A stretch of 7,904 nt of DNA from Bacillota bacterium (GTDB taxonomy: Bacteria; Bacillota; UBA4882; UBA10575). Every line of letters starts with the position of its first letter. Position 1 is the stretch's first letter. The stretch lies in assembly GCA_012521315.1 (NCBI GenBank), contig JAAYMP010000189.1, forward strand, positions 1 to 7,904, in the 5' to 3' direction. Shown piece after piece: positions 1-5,650 of the stretch. The notes beneath the pieces are model-generated. The model had not been told where the DNA came from and did not search any database. It saw nothing but the letters and a program-made list of their open reading frames with translations. Position numbers and translations under genes: made by a program.

Positions 1-1
1 C

Positions 2-505
2 GCTTTATCCTTTGACGGAAAAGATGACTACGTCAAACTGCCGGCGACTTTTGAGGCCCCCGGTAACACCATGACTGTTGCCGCTTGGATTAAACTAAAC
101 GAATTGCCCGAAACGGAAAGCGTCATTTATTATAGCGGTGAAAACGGCAAGTTCTACTTCTTTGTGGACAACGCAGGAAAACTTGGTTTAACCTATGAAT
201 TGGAAGATGGCACCAGCGGTACAAAAGATTCCATCGACAGCGTGCCCACAGGCCAATGGGTGCATGTGGCTGTTACCCGGGACCGCGGTAACCTTATATT
301 TTATATAAACGCTAAGCATAGTGGAATGTGGGCGGGGTTGACCGATCAGGTATTCAAGTACGACGATTCTAGCGAATATTGTTTCATCGGCGTTAAAAAC
401 GGCGGCACCTCCTTCTTCAGCGGCTGTATTGACGAGGTGAGGATTTACACTGCGTCACTGGATCAATTGCATATAGAATCATTGGCCTTATGGGATATCA
501 ATTAA
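2..505 (+). CDS. LamG-like (concanavalin A-type) domain protein, C-terminal part
   Basis: The reading frame is open from base 2 to a TAA at 503-505, so this is the C-terminal 167 residues of a protein that starts outside the window; the ATG at 71 is internal. The visible part is one jelly-roll LamG/Laminin_G_3 domain. It opens with the characteristic ALSFDGKDDYVKLP strand, then TMTVAAWIKL, a middle GQWVHVAVTRD strand and the closing FSGCIDEVRIYTASL strand. Such domains bind carbohydrate or other ligands in secreted and cell-surface proteins of bacteria. The domain ends only about ten residues before the stop, so it is the C-terminal module and no sorting signal or membrane anchor follows it. 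The partner domains lie upstream and cannot be seen. The family call is secure from the motifs; the ligand is unknown. Confidence 0.85.
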   Translation, partial: ALSFDGKDDYVKLPATFEAPGNTMTVAAWIKLNELPETESVIYYSGENGKFYFFVDNAGKLGLTYELEDGTSGTKDSIDSVPTGQWVHVAVTRDRGNLIFYINAKHSGMWAGLTDQVFKYDDSSEYCFIGVKNGGTSFFSGCIDEVRIYTASLDQLHIESLALWDIN

Positions 506-605
506 AAGAAAAGACCAGGACGGAAGACAGGAGAACGACGATTGATTTGGTTTGGTGAATATCAATTAGAACTCAATGGTTTTTTAAACCGGGGATAGGT
601 GGTTG

Positions 606-636
606 TTGATTTTTTGTTGAATTTTTCCTTTATAAT
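606..636 (+). promoter_or_regulatory. Possible promoter for the lipoprotein gene
   Basis: A perfect TATAAT lies at 631-636, in a very AT-rich stretch. The best upstream partner is TTGATT at 606-611, 19 bases away, which is longer than the usual 17. It lies 113 bases upstream of the GTG start of the lipoprotein. The surrounding T-rich sequence makes a chance match easy, so this is a weak call. Confidence 0.3.
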
Positions 637-748
637 TTTCTTTGCAGAGCATAATTATCCGCAGCGAATTTGTTGATTAATTGAAGATTGGTTAACAAAA
701 ACAAAGATGCTACGCTTCTGCTGGAATCAAAGTTTAGGGGGGATAAAA

Positions 749-1314
749 GTGAGAGGTTCGTTTAAAATTAGCGGTTTTTGGACCATGGTTCTGGCGCTAA
801 TTGTTCTATCTCTCGTTTTTTGCGGGTGTGGAGGCGGTTCGGGATCTGGATCGGGCGGTAACGGAGGATCAGGATCGGGCGGTAGCGGAGGTTTAGGGGA
901 AATTAATGTAGATGCCTACATTGGAACCTGGGTCTCAACTGCACCTGTTGAGCCGCTTGTGGAATTTACTATTGACGAATTCATCGGAAGTGAAGAATTC
1001 CCACCTATTAGAATGAAATATTACTATTTTAAAGGTTCGGTACAATGCTCAACGCTTACAGACGGAAAATCGCAATTAATGATAAATGGTCTCTTTCCAA
1101 CGCCGATTTTATCCGTGTGGTGCAAGGTGACGACTCCGTCTTACTTTTCGTGAAAGCCGGGTATAACACGGATGATGGAACGGTGGACCTCATCCATGGA
1201 CAATGGGAAGGGAACAATTTAAGGTTTTACGTCGAGATTACAGCTAAGGACGAAGCCGAAGCCGTTTATACAACTCCCGGCGGGGGATTTACCGATTTAT
1301 TTATAAAGCAGTAG
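749..1314 (+). pseudogene. Secreted lipoprotein with Gly/Ser linker, reading frame broken
   Basis: I start it at GTG 749 because an AGGGGGG ribosome binding site lies 6-7 bases upstream; the ATG at 707 has none. Residues 1-27 form a lipoprotein signal: basic start, hydrophobic core WTMVLALIVLSLVF, then C-G-Cys27 as the likely lipidated residue (the -3 Phe is atypical). A Gly/Ser linker follows (about 28-50), then a beta-rich domain starting IGTWVS. In this frame translation goes off into unlikely sequence and stops at 1151-1153. The frame one base back, from the A4 run at 1066-1069 to TAG at 1312-1314, continues convincingly with INDKWSLSNADFIRV and later GQWEGNNLRFYVEI. Joined there, the protein would be about 188 residues. 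The GTW opening and alternating strands recall small lipocalin-like barrels, but I recognise no family. It may be a true pseudogene, a base-calling error in the A run, or, less likely, programmed frameshifting. Confidence 0.65.
842..889 (+). repeat. Two-copy 24-base tandem repeat coding a Gly/Ser linker
   Basis: Copies at 842-865 and 866-889 differ at only two positions (T/A and A/G). They code GSGSGGNG and GSGSGGSG, directly after the lipidated cysteine. The repeat builds the flexible tether between the membrane anchor and the folded domain. Such a repeat could change copy number by slippage in steps of eight residues without breaking the frame. Confidence 0.8.
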
Positions 1315-1476
1315 CACTTCTACCTGGGAAATGCCTCCGCTGCTTGTCGGCTCATCCAGCTTCAAACTTTAAATTTTCAGTACTTGGCTCTAGCCGGCGG
1401 TAGCCGGCGTGAGCGACTGCTTAAAAATATAAAAGTAGATTAGCAACAAGAAGAGAAGAAGTTTTAACACCTCAGC

Positions 1477-1509
1477 AAACCCCCTGCCGAAGGTTCCGGC
1501 AGGGGGTTT
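1477..1509. terminator. Strong GC stem-loop, terminator-like
   Basis: A perfect 13-base-pair stem (AAACCCCCTGCCG at 1477-1489 with CGGCAGGGGGTTT at 1497-1509) closes a 7-base loop. It lies about 160 bases after the lipoprotein stop. The stem is very stable, but only three T residues follow it before GTGT, so as a plus-strand terminator it has a poor U tract. It may instead be a stability element or part of a longer structured RNA. The symmetric A/T flanks do not favour either strand. Confidence 0.55.
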
Positions 1510-1550
1510 GTGTATAAAACCAGACAAGGGGGGCAAAAGTTTACTATAGA

Positions 1551-1571
1551 CTGGTTTCTTTGATAAACCAG
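1551..1571. repeat. Hairpin CTGGTTT / AAACCAG with a competing third copy
   Basis: CTGGTTT at 1551-1557 pairs perfectly with AAACCAG at 1565-1571 across a 7-base loop. An identical AAACCAG lies upstream at 1517-1523 and could compete for the same CTGGTTT. There is no downstream T run, so it is not a terminator. No function can be assigned. Confidence 0.45.
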
Positions 1572-1727
1572 GAAGAGAGCCAATTATAAAACAAAAAAGG
1601 CAAAGCAATCTATCTCGAAAACGCCAAGGAAGCCAACGCCGGATGCCGCAGCTTGGGCAAATTATGGAGGGGAGGTCTATTAACCAAGCGCCGAGGATTC
1701 AGGTGGTTTTTTTAACATAACTATGTA

Positions 1728-1756
1728 TTGAGCCCGGGCGCGGAACAGGGTATAAT
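1728..1756 (+). promoter_or_regulatory. Sigma-A-type promoter upstream of the structured RNA
   Basis: TTGAGC at 1728-1733 and a perfect TATAAT at 1751-1756 are separated by exactly 17 bases, placing transcription start near 1762-1764. The transcript would run straight into the structured RNA and then the glycosyltransferase gene. AACAGGGTA at 1744-1752, overlapping the -10 box, is the exact inverted copy of TACCCTGTT at 1800-1808. That could be an operator pair, or a stem if transcription starts further upstream. Confidence 0.65.
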
Positions 1757-1761
1757 GATCT

Positions 1762-1885
1762 TGTCTAGGTTTGGACAAGGATGTAGCCCTCCTAAACGGT
1801 ACCCTGTTGGTCATGGAAGGTCGGGAAATCAGTATAGTTGAGAAACGAAGGAAGGTACCTTTAGGAGCGACCTTCCTTGTTTTTT
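1762..1885 (+). ncRNA. Unidentified structured leader RNA or small RNA with terminator
   Basis: Between the promoter and the glycosyltransferase lies about 124 bases of non-coding sequence rich in pairing. A first hairpin is CTTGTC 1760-1765 with GACAAG 1774-1779. CTCCTAAA 1789-1796 plus GGTA 1798-1801 can pair with TACC 1856-1859 plus TTTAGGAG 1860-1867 (12 pairs, one bulged C). GGAAGGTCG 1815-1823 can pair with CGACCTTCC 1868-1876 (9 pairs). The terminator hairpin at 1848-1878 uses the same 1870-1876 arm and has the 1860-1867 segment in its loop. The segment order is A, B, A', B', so the pairings cross: either a pseudoknot or mutually exclusive states. This is how a riboswitch or attenuator is built, but I recognise no known class (not T-box, c-di-GMP, purine, SAM, TPP, cobalamin, glycine or fluoride). 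It could also be a free-standing small RNA. Confidence 0.55.
1848..1885 (+). terminator. Intrinsic terminator of the structured RNA
   Basis: AAGGAAGGT at 1848-1856 pairs with ACCTTCCTT at 1870-1878 (9 pairs, 13-base loop). A G and a run of six T residues at 1880-1885 follow. It sits between the promoter at 1728-1756 and the glycosyltransferase start, so it should attenuate that gene unless the upstream segment 1815-1823 captures its 3' arm. The loop contains TTTAGGAG, complementary to 1789-1796. Confidence 0.75.
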
Positions 1886-1941
1886 GTTGGTGACCCGCGA
1901 ACGGGGAAAAGCTCAAGACCGAAGAAAGTGTGGGAAGTTCA

Positions 1942-2754
1942 GTGAATGTTTTGGTGACACTGGATTCGAACTACCTCAGACCGCTCAAAGTTATGCTGTA
2001 CTCCCTTTATTTCAACAATCCGGGGGAAGCGTTTAACCTTTATCTGTTGCATTCGCGGATTAAGCCGGACGAGCTTCATGAGCTTGAAGAATACACCAGC
2101 CGGTACGGCCAACGCCTGTTTGTGCTGACGGCCGGGGAAGGTGACTTTGCCGAGGCGCCGGTGGTCAAGCACTACACCAAGGAGATGTACTACCGGTTAC
2201 TGGCGTTCAAGTACCTCCCGGCCGACTTGGACAAGGTGCTCTATCTTGATCCGGATATTTTGGTCATCAACAGCATCAAAGACCTTTATGACCTTGACTT
2301 GTCGGGGTGGATGTATGCGGCGGCTTATCACGACCGGCTGATGGTTAAGGAGATCAACCGGGTCCGGTTCCTGGAGTACGATCTGGACGAGTATTTCAAT
2401 TCCGGGGTCTTACTAATGAACCTGAAGCGGCAAAGGGAGGTCGTCAAAGAAGAGGAGATCTTCGCCTTTGTGCAAAAAAACAAGAACCGCCTGATCCTTC
2501 CGGACCAGGATGTTTTGAATTCTCTCTATGCCAAACACATTCTAAAGCTGGACGAGATCAAATATAACTATGATACAAGGTTTTATAAGTATTTTCGCTT
2601 TTTGAGTAAAGGCAAGATCAGCATGGATTATGTCATTCAGAACACGGTCATCCTCCATTTCTGCGGGAAGAGAAAACCGTGGCATAATAATTACAGTGGC
2701 GAGTTTCACTCTTTGTACAAACATTATGAGAAACTTGCGTTCCAAGGCCGATAG
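1942..2754 (+). CDS. Glycosyltransferase family 8 protein
   Basis: This 270-residue protein has the GT8 (GT-A fold, retaining) layout and full family length. It opens with the nucleotide-binding strand NVLVTLDSNYLRPL. KVLYLDPDILV (about 99-109) carries the DxD metal/nucleotide-sugar motif at Asp103-Pro-Asp105. Then come YFNSGVLLMNL (151-161), LPDQDVLN (from 186) and the C-terminal HFCGKRKPWH (239-248), typical of the donor and diphosphate site. Relatives transfer glucose or galactose to lipopolysaccharide, other surface glycans or glycogenin-like acceptors; the donor and acceptor here are unknown. There is no signal peptide or membrane segment, so it should be cytoplasmic. GTG 1942 is preferred because a GGGAAG element lies just upstream and homology begins there. 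GTG 1930 adds four residues and is the alternative. It probably is transcribed alone, through the attenuator-like leader, and ends in its own terminator. Confidence 0.85.
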   Translation: MNVLVTLDSNYLRPLKVMLYSLYFNNPGEAFNLYLLHSRIKPDELHELEEYTSRYGQRLFVLTAGEGDFAEAPVVKHYTKEMYYRLLAFKYLPADLDKVLYLDPDILVINSIKDLYDLDLSGWMYAAAYHDRLMVKEINRVRFLEYDLDEYFNSGVLLMNLKRQREVVKEEEIFAFVQKNKNRLILPDQDVLNSLYAKHILKLDEIKYNYDTRFYKYFRFLSKGKISMDYVIQNTVILHFCGKRKPWHNNYSGEFHSLYKHYEKLAFQGR

Positions 2755-2765
2755 GGCCTTTTTTT
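2744..2765 (+). terminator. Terminator overlapping the glycosyltransferase stop codon
   Basis: AAGGCC at 2744-2749 pairs with GGCCTT at 2755-2760 across the loop GATAG; seven T residues (2759-2765) follow. The stop codon TAG (2752-2754) is in the loop, so the last codons form half of the terminator. The stem is short (6 pairs) but the T tract is good. Confidence 0.75.
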
Positions 2766-2772
2766 ATGTATA

Positions 2773-2803
2773 ACCGTAAAGTACAACGGCAAACTTTACC
2801 GGT
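2773..2803. promoter_or_regulatory. Inverted repeat, possible operator for the ZIP transporter
   Basis: ACCGTAAAGT at 2773-2782 faces ACTTTACCGGT at 2793-2803, a 10-pair dyad with one bulged C and a 10-base centre. It ends 7 bases before the -35 box of the transporter promoter. A metal-responsive regulator site would fit by position, but it does not resemble a classical Fur/Zur box (inverted repeat around a single centre base), so this is an inference from placement only. Confidence 0.35.
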
Positions 2804-2810
2804 CTAAGTA

Positions 2811-2839
2811 TTGACAGGAAGCCGGTTTTTAGGTTATTG
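2811..2839 (+). promoter_or_regulatory. Promoter of the ZIP/ogt/methyltransferase operon
   Basis: A consensus TTGACA at 2811-2816 is followed after 17 bases by TTATTG at 2834-2839, an imperfect -10 box. Transcription would start near 2846, giving a leader of about 68 bases before the ATG at 2914. A weak -10 behind a perfect -35 is common in regulated promoters. Confidence 0.5.
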
Positions 2840-2913
2840 TCCTTTTGAGGCGAGTGGACAAGAAGCCGTTATCCTGCTGCTCAAACTAATTTATTCGGGA
2901 AAGGGGTACGACG

Positions 2914-3729
2914 ATGCCTTTCGACAAGACCAATCTGCTTTTTGCTTTCGGACTCACTTTATTTGCCGGTCTCTCCACGGGAATCGGAAGTCTGGTGGCT
3001 TTATACACCGAAAAACCGAATAGGAAATTTCTCTCGGTTGTCTTGGGCTTTTCCGCCGGCGTTATGATCTATGTTTCGATGATTGAGATCTTTGCGGAAG
3101 CCCGGATCTCCCTGGAGGCGATCTATGGCTCCCCGCAAGGATATTGGGCGACGACGATCGCTTTTTTTGCCGGCATCGCCCTGATCGCCTTGATTGACCG
3201 CTTTGTCCCGAGTCCTGATAATCCCCATGAGATCCATAAGACGAGCGAGGAGACCGGCATTGGCAACGGTGACCCGGCTTTGCTCCGCCTGGGCCTCTTT
3301 TCGGCGTTGGCCATCACCATTCATAACTTTCCGGAAGGGATCGCCACTTTTGCCAGTGCAGTTAAAGAAATGTCTTTAGGAATCACCATTGCGGTCGCCG
3401 TTGCCATTCATAACATACCGGAAGGTATTGCCGTTTCGGTCCCGGTTTACTATGCGACCGGGAGCCGTAAGAAGGCGCTTTTCTATTCGTTTCTCTCCGG
3501 ATTTTCCGAGCCGTTGGGGGCCGCCCTCGGGTATTTTCTCTTCCGGATCTTCATAATTAATGAGGCGATGTTCGGCTGGGTTTTTGCGGGGGTGGCCGGG
3601 ATCATGGTCTACATCTCCCTGGATGAATTGCTGCCGACCGCGGAGAAATACGGTGAACACCATTGGGCCATCTGCGGGCTGGTCCTGGGGATGATGGTGA
3701 TGGCGGCCAGTTTGTTGCTGTTTGCTTAA
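2914..3729 (+). CDS. zupT: ZIP family divalent metal transporter (ZupT-like)
   Basis: This 271-residue integral membrane protein imports divalent metals (zinc in ZupT; relatives also carry iron, manganese or cobalt) into the cytoplasm. It has eight likely membrane segments. Two consecutive helices carry the ZIP signature metal sites: HNFPEG at 137-142 and HNIPEG at 166-171. The short hydrophilic loop between helices 3 and 4 (about 99-122, PSPDNPHEIHK) holds only two histidines, far fewer than His-rich eukaryotic ZIPs. Other conserved parts are GFSAGVMIYVSMIEI (45-59) and MVYISLDELLPTAEKYG near the end. ATG 2914 is well supported by GGAAAGGGG ending 7 bases upstream. It is the first gene of a probable operon; the ogt-like gene follows after 40 bases. 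The family call is secure; the preferred metal is not known from sequence. Confidence 0.92.
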   Translation: MPFDKTNLLFAFGLTLFAGLSTGIGSLVALYTEKPNRKFLSVVLGFSAGVMIYVSMIEIFAEARISLEAIYGSPQGYWATTIAFFAGIALIALIDRFVPSPDNPHEIHKTSEETGIGNGDPALLRLGLFSALAITIHNFPEGIATFASAVKEMSLGITIAVAVAIHNIPEGIAVSVPVYYATGSRKKALFYSFLSGFSEPLGAALGYFLFRIFIINEAMFGWVFAGVAGIMVYISLDELLPTAEKYGEHHWAICGLVLGMMVMAASLLLFA

Positions 3730-3769
3730 GAGAAGCGTTATCCAGTTCTGATGAGAGGTTGGCGGTGCG

Positions 3770-4252
3770 ATGAAAAGCTTACTCTTGGTCGAAACGCCCC
3801 TGGGCCGCCTGGGGCTGGTGGCCGACGGCGACTACCTGACCGAGTTATATTTTGCCCACGATCCCCTGCCGCCGGATTTGCCGGTGCGGGAAACGGCGCT
3901 GCTCATTGAAGCCCGCGCGCAACTGCTGGCTTATTTTTCCGGCCGGCGGACGGCCTTCAGTTTACCGCTGGCTCCCGCCGGGACCACCTTCCAAAAGCGC
4001 GTCTGGCAGGCTTTGTGTGAAATCCCATACGGGGAGACGGTCAGTTATAAAGAGGTGGCGCGGCGAATTGGCAACGAAAAGGCGACCCGGGCGGTTGGGC
4101 GGGCCAACAACCGGAACCCATTGCCGATCTTGATCCCTTGTCACCGGGTGATCGGCGCCAACGGGGCGTTGGTCGGCTATGGCGGCGGGCTGGCGATCAA
4201 AGAAAAGCTCTTGGCCTTGGAAAAGAGGTATTTGAAGGGGAAAACCGGATGA
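3770..4252 (+). CDS. ogt: Methylated-DNA--protein-cysteine S-methyltransferase (O6-alkylguanine-DNA alkyltransferase)
   Basis: This 160-residue protein is a suicide DNA repair enzyme that moves an alkyl group from O6-alkylguanine to its own cysteine. Residues 1-68 are the N-terminal domain, starting LLLVETPLGRLGLVA. From FQKRVWQALCEIPYGETVSY (74-93) on comes the winged-helix DNA-binding and active-site domain. The acceptor is Cys124 in the invariant LIPCHRV. The arginine finger is expected at Arg107 in KATRAVGRANNRNP, and VGYGGGLAIKEKLLALE follows. It is the short free-standing form, without the Ada regulatory domain. GAGAGG and GGCGG elements precede the ATG. Its stop overlaps the next start (ATGA at 4249-4252), so it is translationally coupled to the RNA methyltransferase. 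Ogt/MGMT assignment is secure; ogt versus the ada-derived name is only a naming choice. Confidence 0.93.
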   Translation: MKSLLLVETPLGRLGLVADGDYLTELYFAHDPLPPDLPVRETALLIEARAQLLAYFSGRRTAFSLPLAPAGTTFQKRVWQALCEIPYGETVSYKEVARRIGNEKATRAVGRANNRNPLPILIPCHRVIGANGALVGYGGGLAIKEKLLALEKRYLKGKTG

Positions 4253-5100
4253 AGCCGACGACAAAAAGGATCTTCGTGGAGAACAACTATTTTCAACGGG
4301 TGGAAGTACTGAAAAGAAACCGCGAGAAACGGAATAAATACCGCCAGTTTTTTGTCGAAGGGGTCAAAGCGATTGATTTCGCCCTGCAATATAACTGGCC
4401 AATCCGTTGGTTCGTCTATTCGCGGGAAAAACCCCTCTCGGCGTGGGCTGAAGAGGTGTTGGCCACGTCCCGGGCCGAACTGCACCTGGAGTTACCTTAC
4501 CGGTTGATGGCCAAGCTAAGCGAGAAGGAAGAGGAGACTTCCGAGCTGATCGCCGTGGTCGATATGGTCGAGAAGGATCTGTCGCACCTTGAGATCAAAG
4601 GCGACTTATTGGTGGTGATCTTTGACCGGCCTTCCAGCCACGGGAATTTGGGGACCCTGATCCGCTCCTGTGAAGCGTTGAAAGTGGATGCTTTGCTCAT
4701 CACCGGCCACGGGGTTGATCTCTACGATCCCAAAACAATCAGGGCCAGCATGGGTACGTTTTTTGCGGTCCCCATCTTCCGGCTGCCTTCCCACCACGAA
4801 GTCCGGCCCTGGTTGGAAAGGGTCCGGCAGAAGCTCCCCGCTTTTCAAGTGGTCGGTTCCACCGCCCACGCCGAACTTCTGGTTGACGAAGCGGATTTCA
4901 CCAAACCAACGGCTTTACTGGTTGGCAACGAAACCCACGGGTTGAGTAAAAATTATAAAGACCTCTGCGCAAGCTTTGGCACCCTGGTGCAGATTCCGAT
5001 GTACGGAGAGAGCACCTCGTTTAATGTTTCGTGCGCCGCTTCGATTATTCTGTACGAGATTGACCGGCAACGCCGGAGAAGCGGCCGGCATTGCCGGTAA
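4249..5100 (+). CDS. SpoU/TrmH family RNA 2'-O-ribose methyltransferase
   Basis: This 283-residue enzyme should methylate a ribose 2'-OH in rRNA or tRNA using S-adenosylmethionine, through the SPOUT trefoil-knot fold. Residues 1-115 form a small N-terminal substrate-binding region (YRQFFVEGVKAID at 31-43, and SEKEEETSELIAVV). The catalytic domain begins at about 118 with LLVVIFDRPSSHGNLGTLIRS. All three SpoU motifs are present: motif 1 NLGTLIRS with Arg139, motif 2 LLVGNETHGLS (223-233), and motif 3 IPMYGESTSFNVS (249-261). The intact knot suggests an active enzyme; the target nucleotide cannot be read from sequence. ATG 4249 has GAAGGGG 8 bases upstream and overlaps the ogt stop. The very basic tail DRQRRRSGRHCR comes from a GC-rich double hairpin at the gene end. 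The gene meets the minus-strand thioredoxin gene tail to tail with only 7 bases between stops. Confidence 0.88.
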   Translation: MKPTTKRIFVENNYFQRVEVLKRNREKRNKYRQFFVEGVKAIDFALQYNWPIRWFVYSREKPLSAWAEEVLATSRAELHLELPYRLMAKLSEKEEETSELIAVVDMVEKDLSHLEIKGDLLVVIFDRPSSHGNLGTLIRSCEALKVDALLITGHGVDLYDPKTIRASMGTFFAVPIFRLPSHHEVRPWLERVRQKLPAFQVVGSTAHAELLVDEADFTKPTALLVGNETHGLSKNYKDLCASFGTLVQIPMYGESTSFNVSCAASIILYEIDRQRRRSGRHCR

Positions 5101-5105
5101 GCTTC
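5078..5105. terminator. Hairpin at the tail-to-tail junction
   Basis: CCGGC 5085-5089 pairs with GCCGG 5093-5097, and outside it GAAGC 5078-5082 pairs with GCTTC 5101-5105. It straddles the methyltransferase stop codon. A second small hairpin, CCGGCAACGCCGG, lies just before at 5064-5076. There is no proper T run on either side, so it is a weak terminator candidate or an mRNA 3'-end stabiliser between convergent genes. Confidence 0.4.
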
Positions 5106-5107
5106 TG

Positions 5108-5449
5108 TTAGGCCAAGCCGCAGTCCTGGATAAAAGCAACCAGTTCGTTTTCGCGTAAACCGATGCCCCGTTGGCCGTCGAGACGCTTAGCCAGCGCGCC
5201 GTCTTCGAAATAGAGAACAGTCGGGATGGTGTCGATCTGATATTCGCCGGCCGCAAGCTCTTCGTCATCCTCCACGAAAAGGAAGTCCGCCCGCCCGGCG
5301 GTGTACTTTTCAAAGACGGGTAAAAAGCGGCGGCAAAACGGGCACCAAGTGGCAAAGACCAGGGCAAGGACGGCCCTTTTCCCGGCTGTGGCTTTCGCCA
5401 GGTCCTGCCGGCCGGTGACGACCAGGTAATTCTGTTTTAGTTGTTTCAT
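5108..5449 (-). CDS. Thioredoxin-fold protein with CPFC active site
   Basis: This 113-residue cytoplasmic protein (no signal peptide) has the thioredoxin layout. ALVFATWCPFCRRFLPVFEKY (29-49) holds the redox pair Cys36/Cys39. The cis-proline loop is DTIPTVLYFEDG with Pro76, and a C-terminal helix NELVAFIQDCGLA ends it. The dipeptide between the cysteines is Pro-Phe instead of the thioredoxin Gly-Pro, which in this fold shifts redox potential and partner choice. A third cysteine lies at the C-terminus (Cys111). It most likely reduces or transfers disulfides in particular partners and is not the main thioredoxin; the partner is unknown. A GAGGAGG ribosome binding site (plus-strand 5455-5461) lies 5 bases before the ATG, fixing the start. 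It is divergent from the trpB2 T-box unit. No clear promoter for it was found. Confidence 0.88.
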   Translation of the reverse strand: MKQLKQNYLVVTGRQDLAKATAGKRAVLALVFATWCPFCRRFLPVFEKYTAGRADFLFVEDDEELAAGEYQIDTIPTVLYFEDGALAKRLDGQRGIGLRENELVAFIQDCGLA

Positions 5450-5585
5450 CCAATCCTCCTCTTAAATAAGTGTTCTCCCTTCACCATTCAAAAGATCTTT
5501 TGCCTTCTTTTTGCTTTACTTTTATCAATTAGTAGGATCGGGAGTTGACGCCGGTGGCCTTCTCTCCTTAGCTTTTCATTTTTTA

Positions 5586-5614
5586 TTGACTTTTCTCCAC
5601 CTTCCGTGTATACT
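5586..5614 (+). promoter_or_regulatory. Promoter of the T-box/trpB2 unit
   Basis: TTGACT at 5586-5591 and TATACT at 5609-5614 are separated by 17 bases, close to the sigma-A consensus. Start near 5620-5622 gives a leader of about 340 bases before trpB2, the usual length for a T-box leader. Confidence 0.8.
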
Positions 5615-5650
5615 ATAAAAAAGCTTTACAGTTCTTAAATCGGCTAAACC

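Larger units (their letters stand above)
1315..1727. other. Gene-free stretch with inverted repeats
   Basis: I see no credible gene on either strand here; the minus-strand open frames are low-complexity and lack ribosome binding sites. The stretch holds an 18-base tandem motif (AGCCGGCGGT / AGCCGGCGTG near 1393-1412), the strong stem-loop at 1477-1509, and a second hairpin at 1551-1571. It also holds a frame open from 1590 to a TAA at 1713-1715 that reads protein-like (for example YLENAKEANAGCRSLGKLW) but has no start codon or ribosome binding site. The last could be a gene remnant or part of a non-coding RNA. Confidence 0.5.

Noticed and set aside
707..748. ATG 707 as start of the lipoprotein
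   Set aside because: No ribosome binding site, and it puts 14 extra residues before the signal peptide; GTG 749 has AGGGGGG at good spacing.
1600..1660. Cyclic-di-GMP (GEMM-I) riboswitch
   Set aside because: GGCAAAGC and a GAAA are present, but the conserved GACGCAAAGCC segment and the flanking helices are missing.
1813..1893. 26-codon leader peptide (ATG 1813, ending Cys-Trp) running through the terminator of the structured RNA
   Set aside because: No ribosome binding site, no run of regulatory codons, and the sequence is better explained by RNA pairing.
1390..1916. Minus-strand open frames of 72 and 78 codons
   Set aside because: No ribosome binding sites, low-complexity hydrophobic or basic translations, and they run through the stem-loop and terminator structures.
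4138..4248. Earlier start for the RNA methyltransferase within ogt
   Set aside because: It would be translated from the out-of-frame ogt coding sequence and shows no family similarity; ATG 4249 has a good ribosome binding site.
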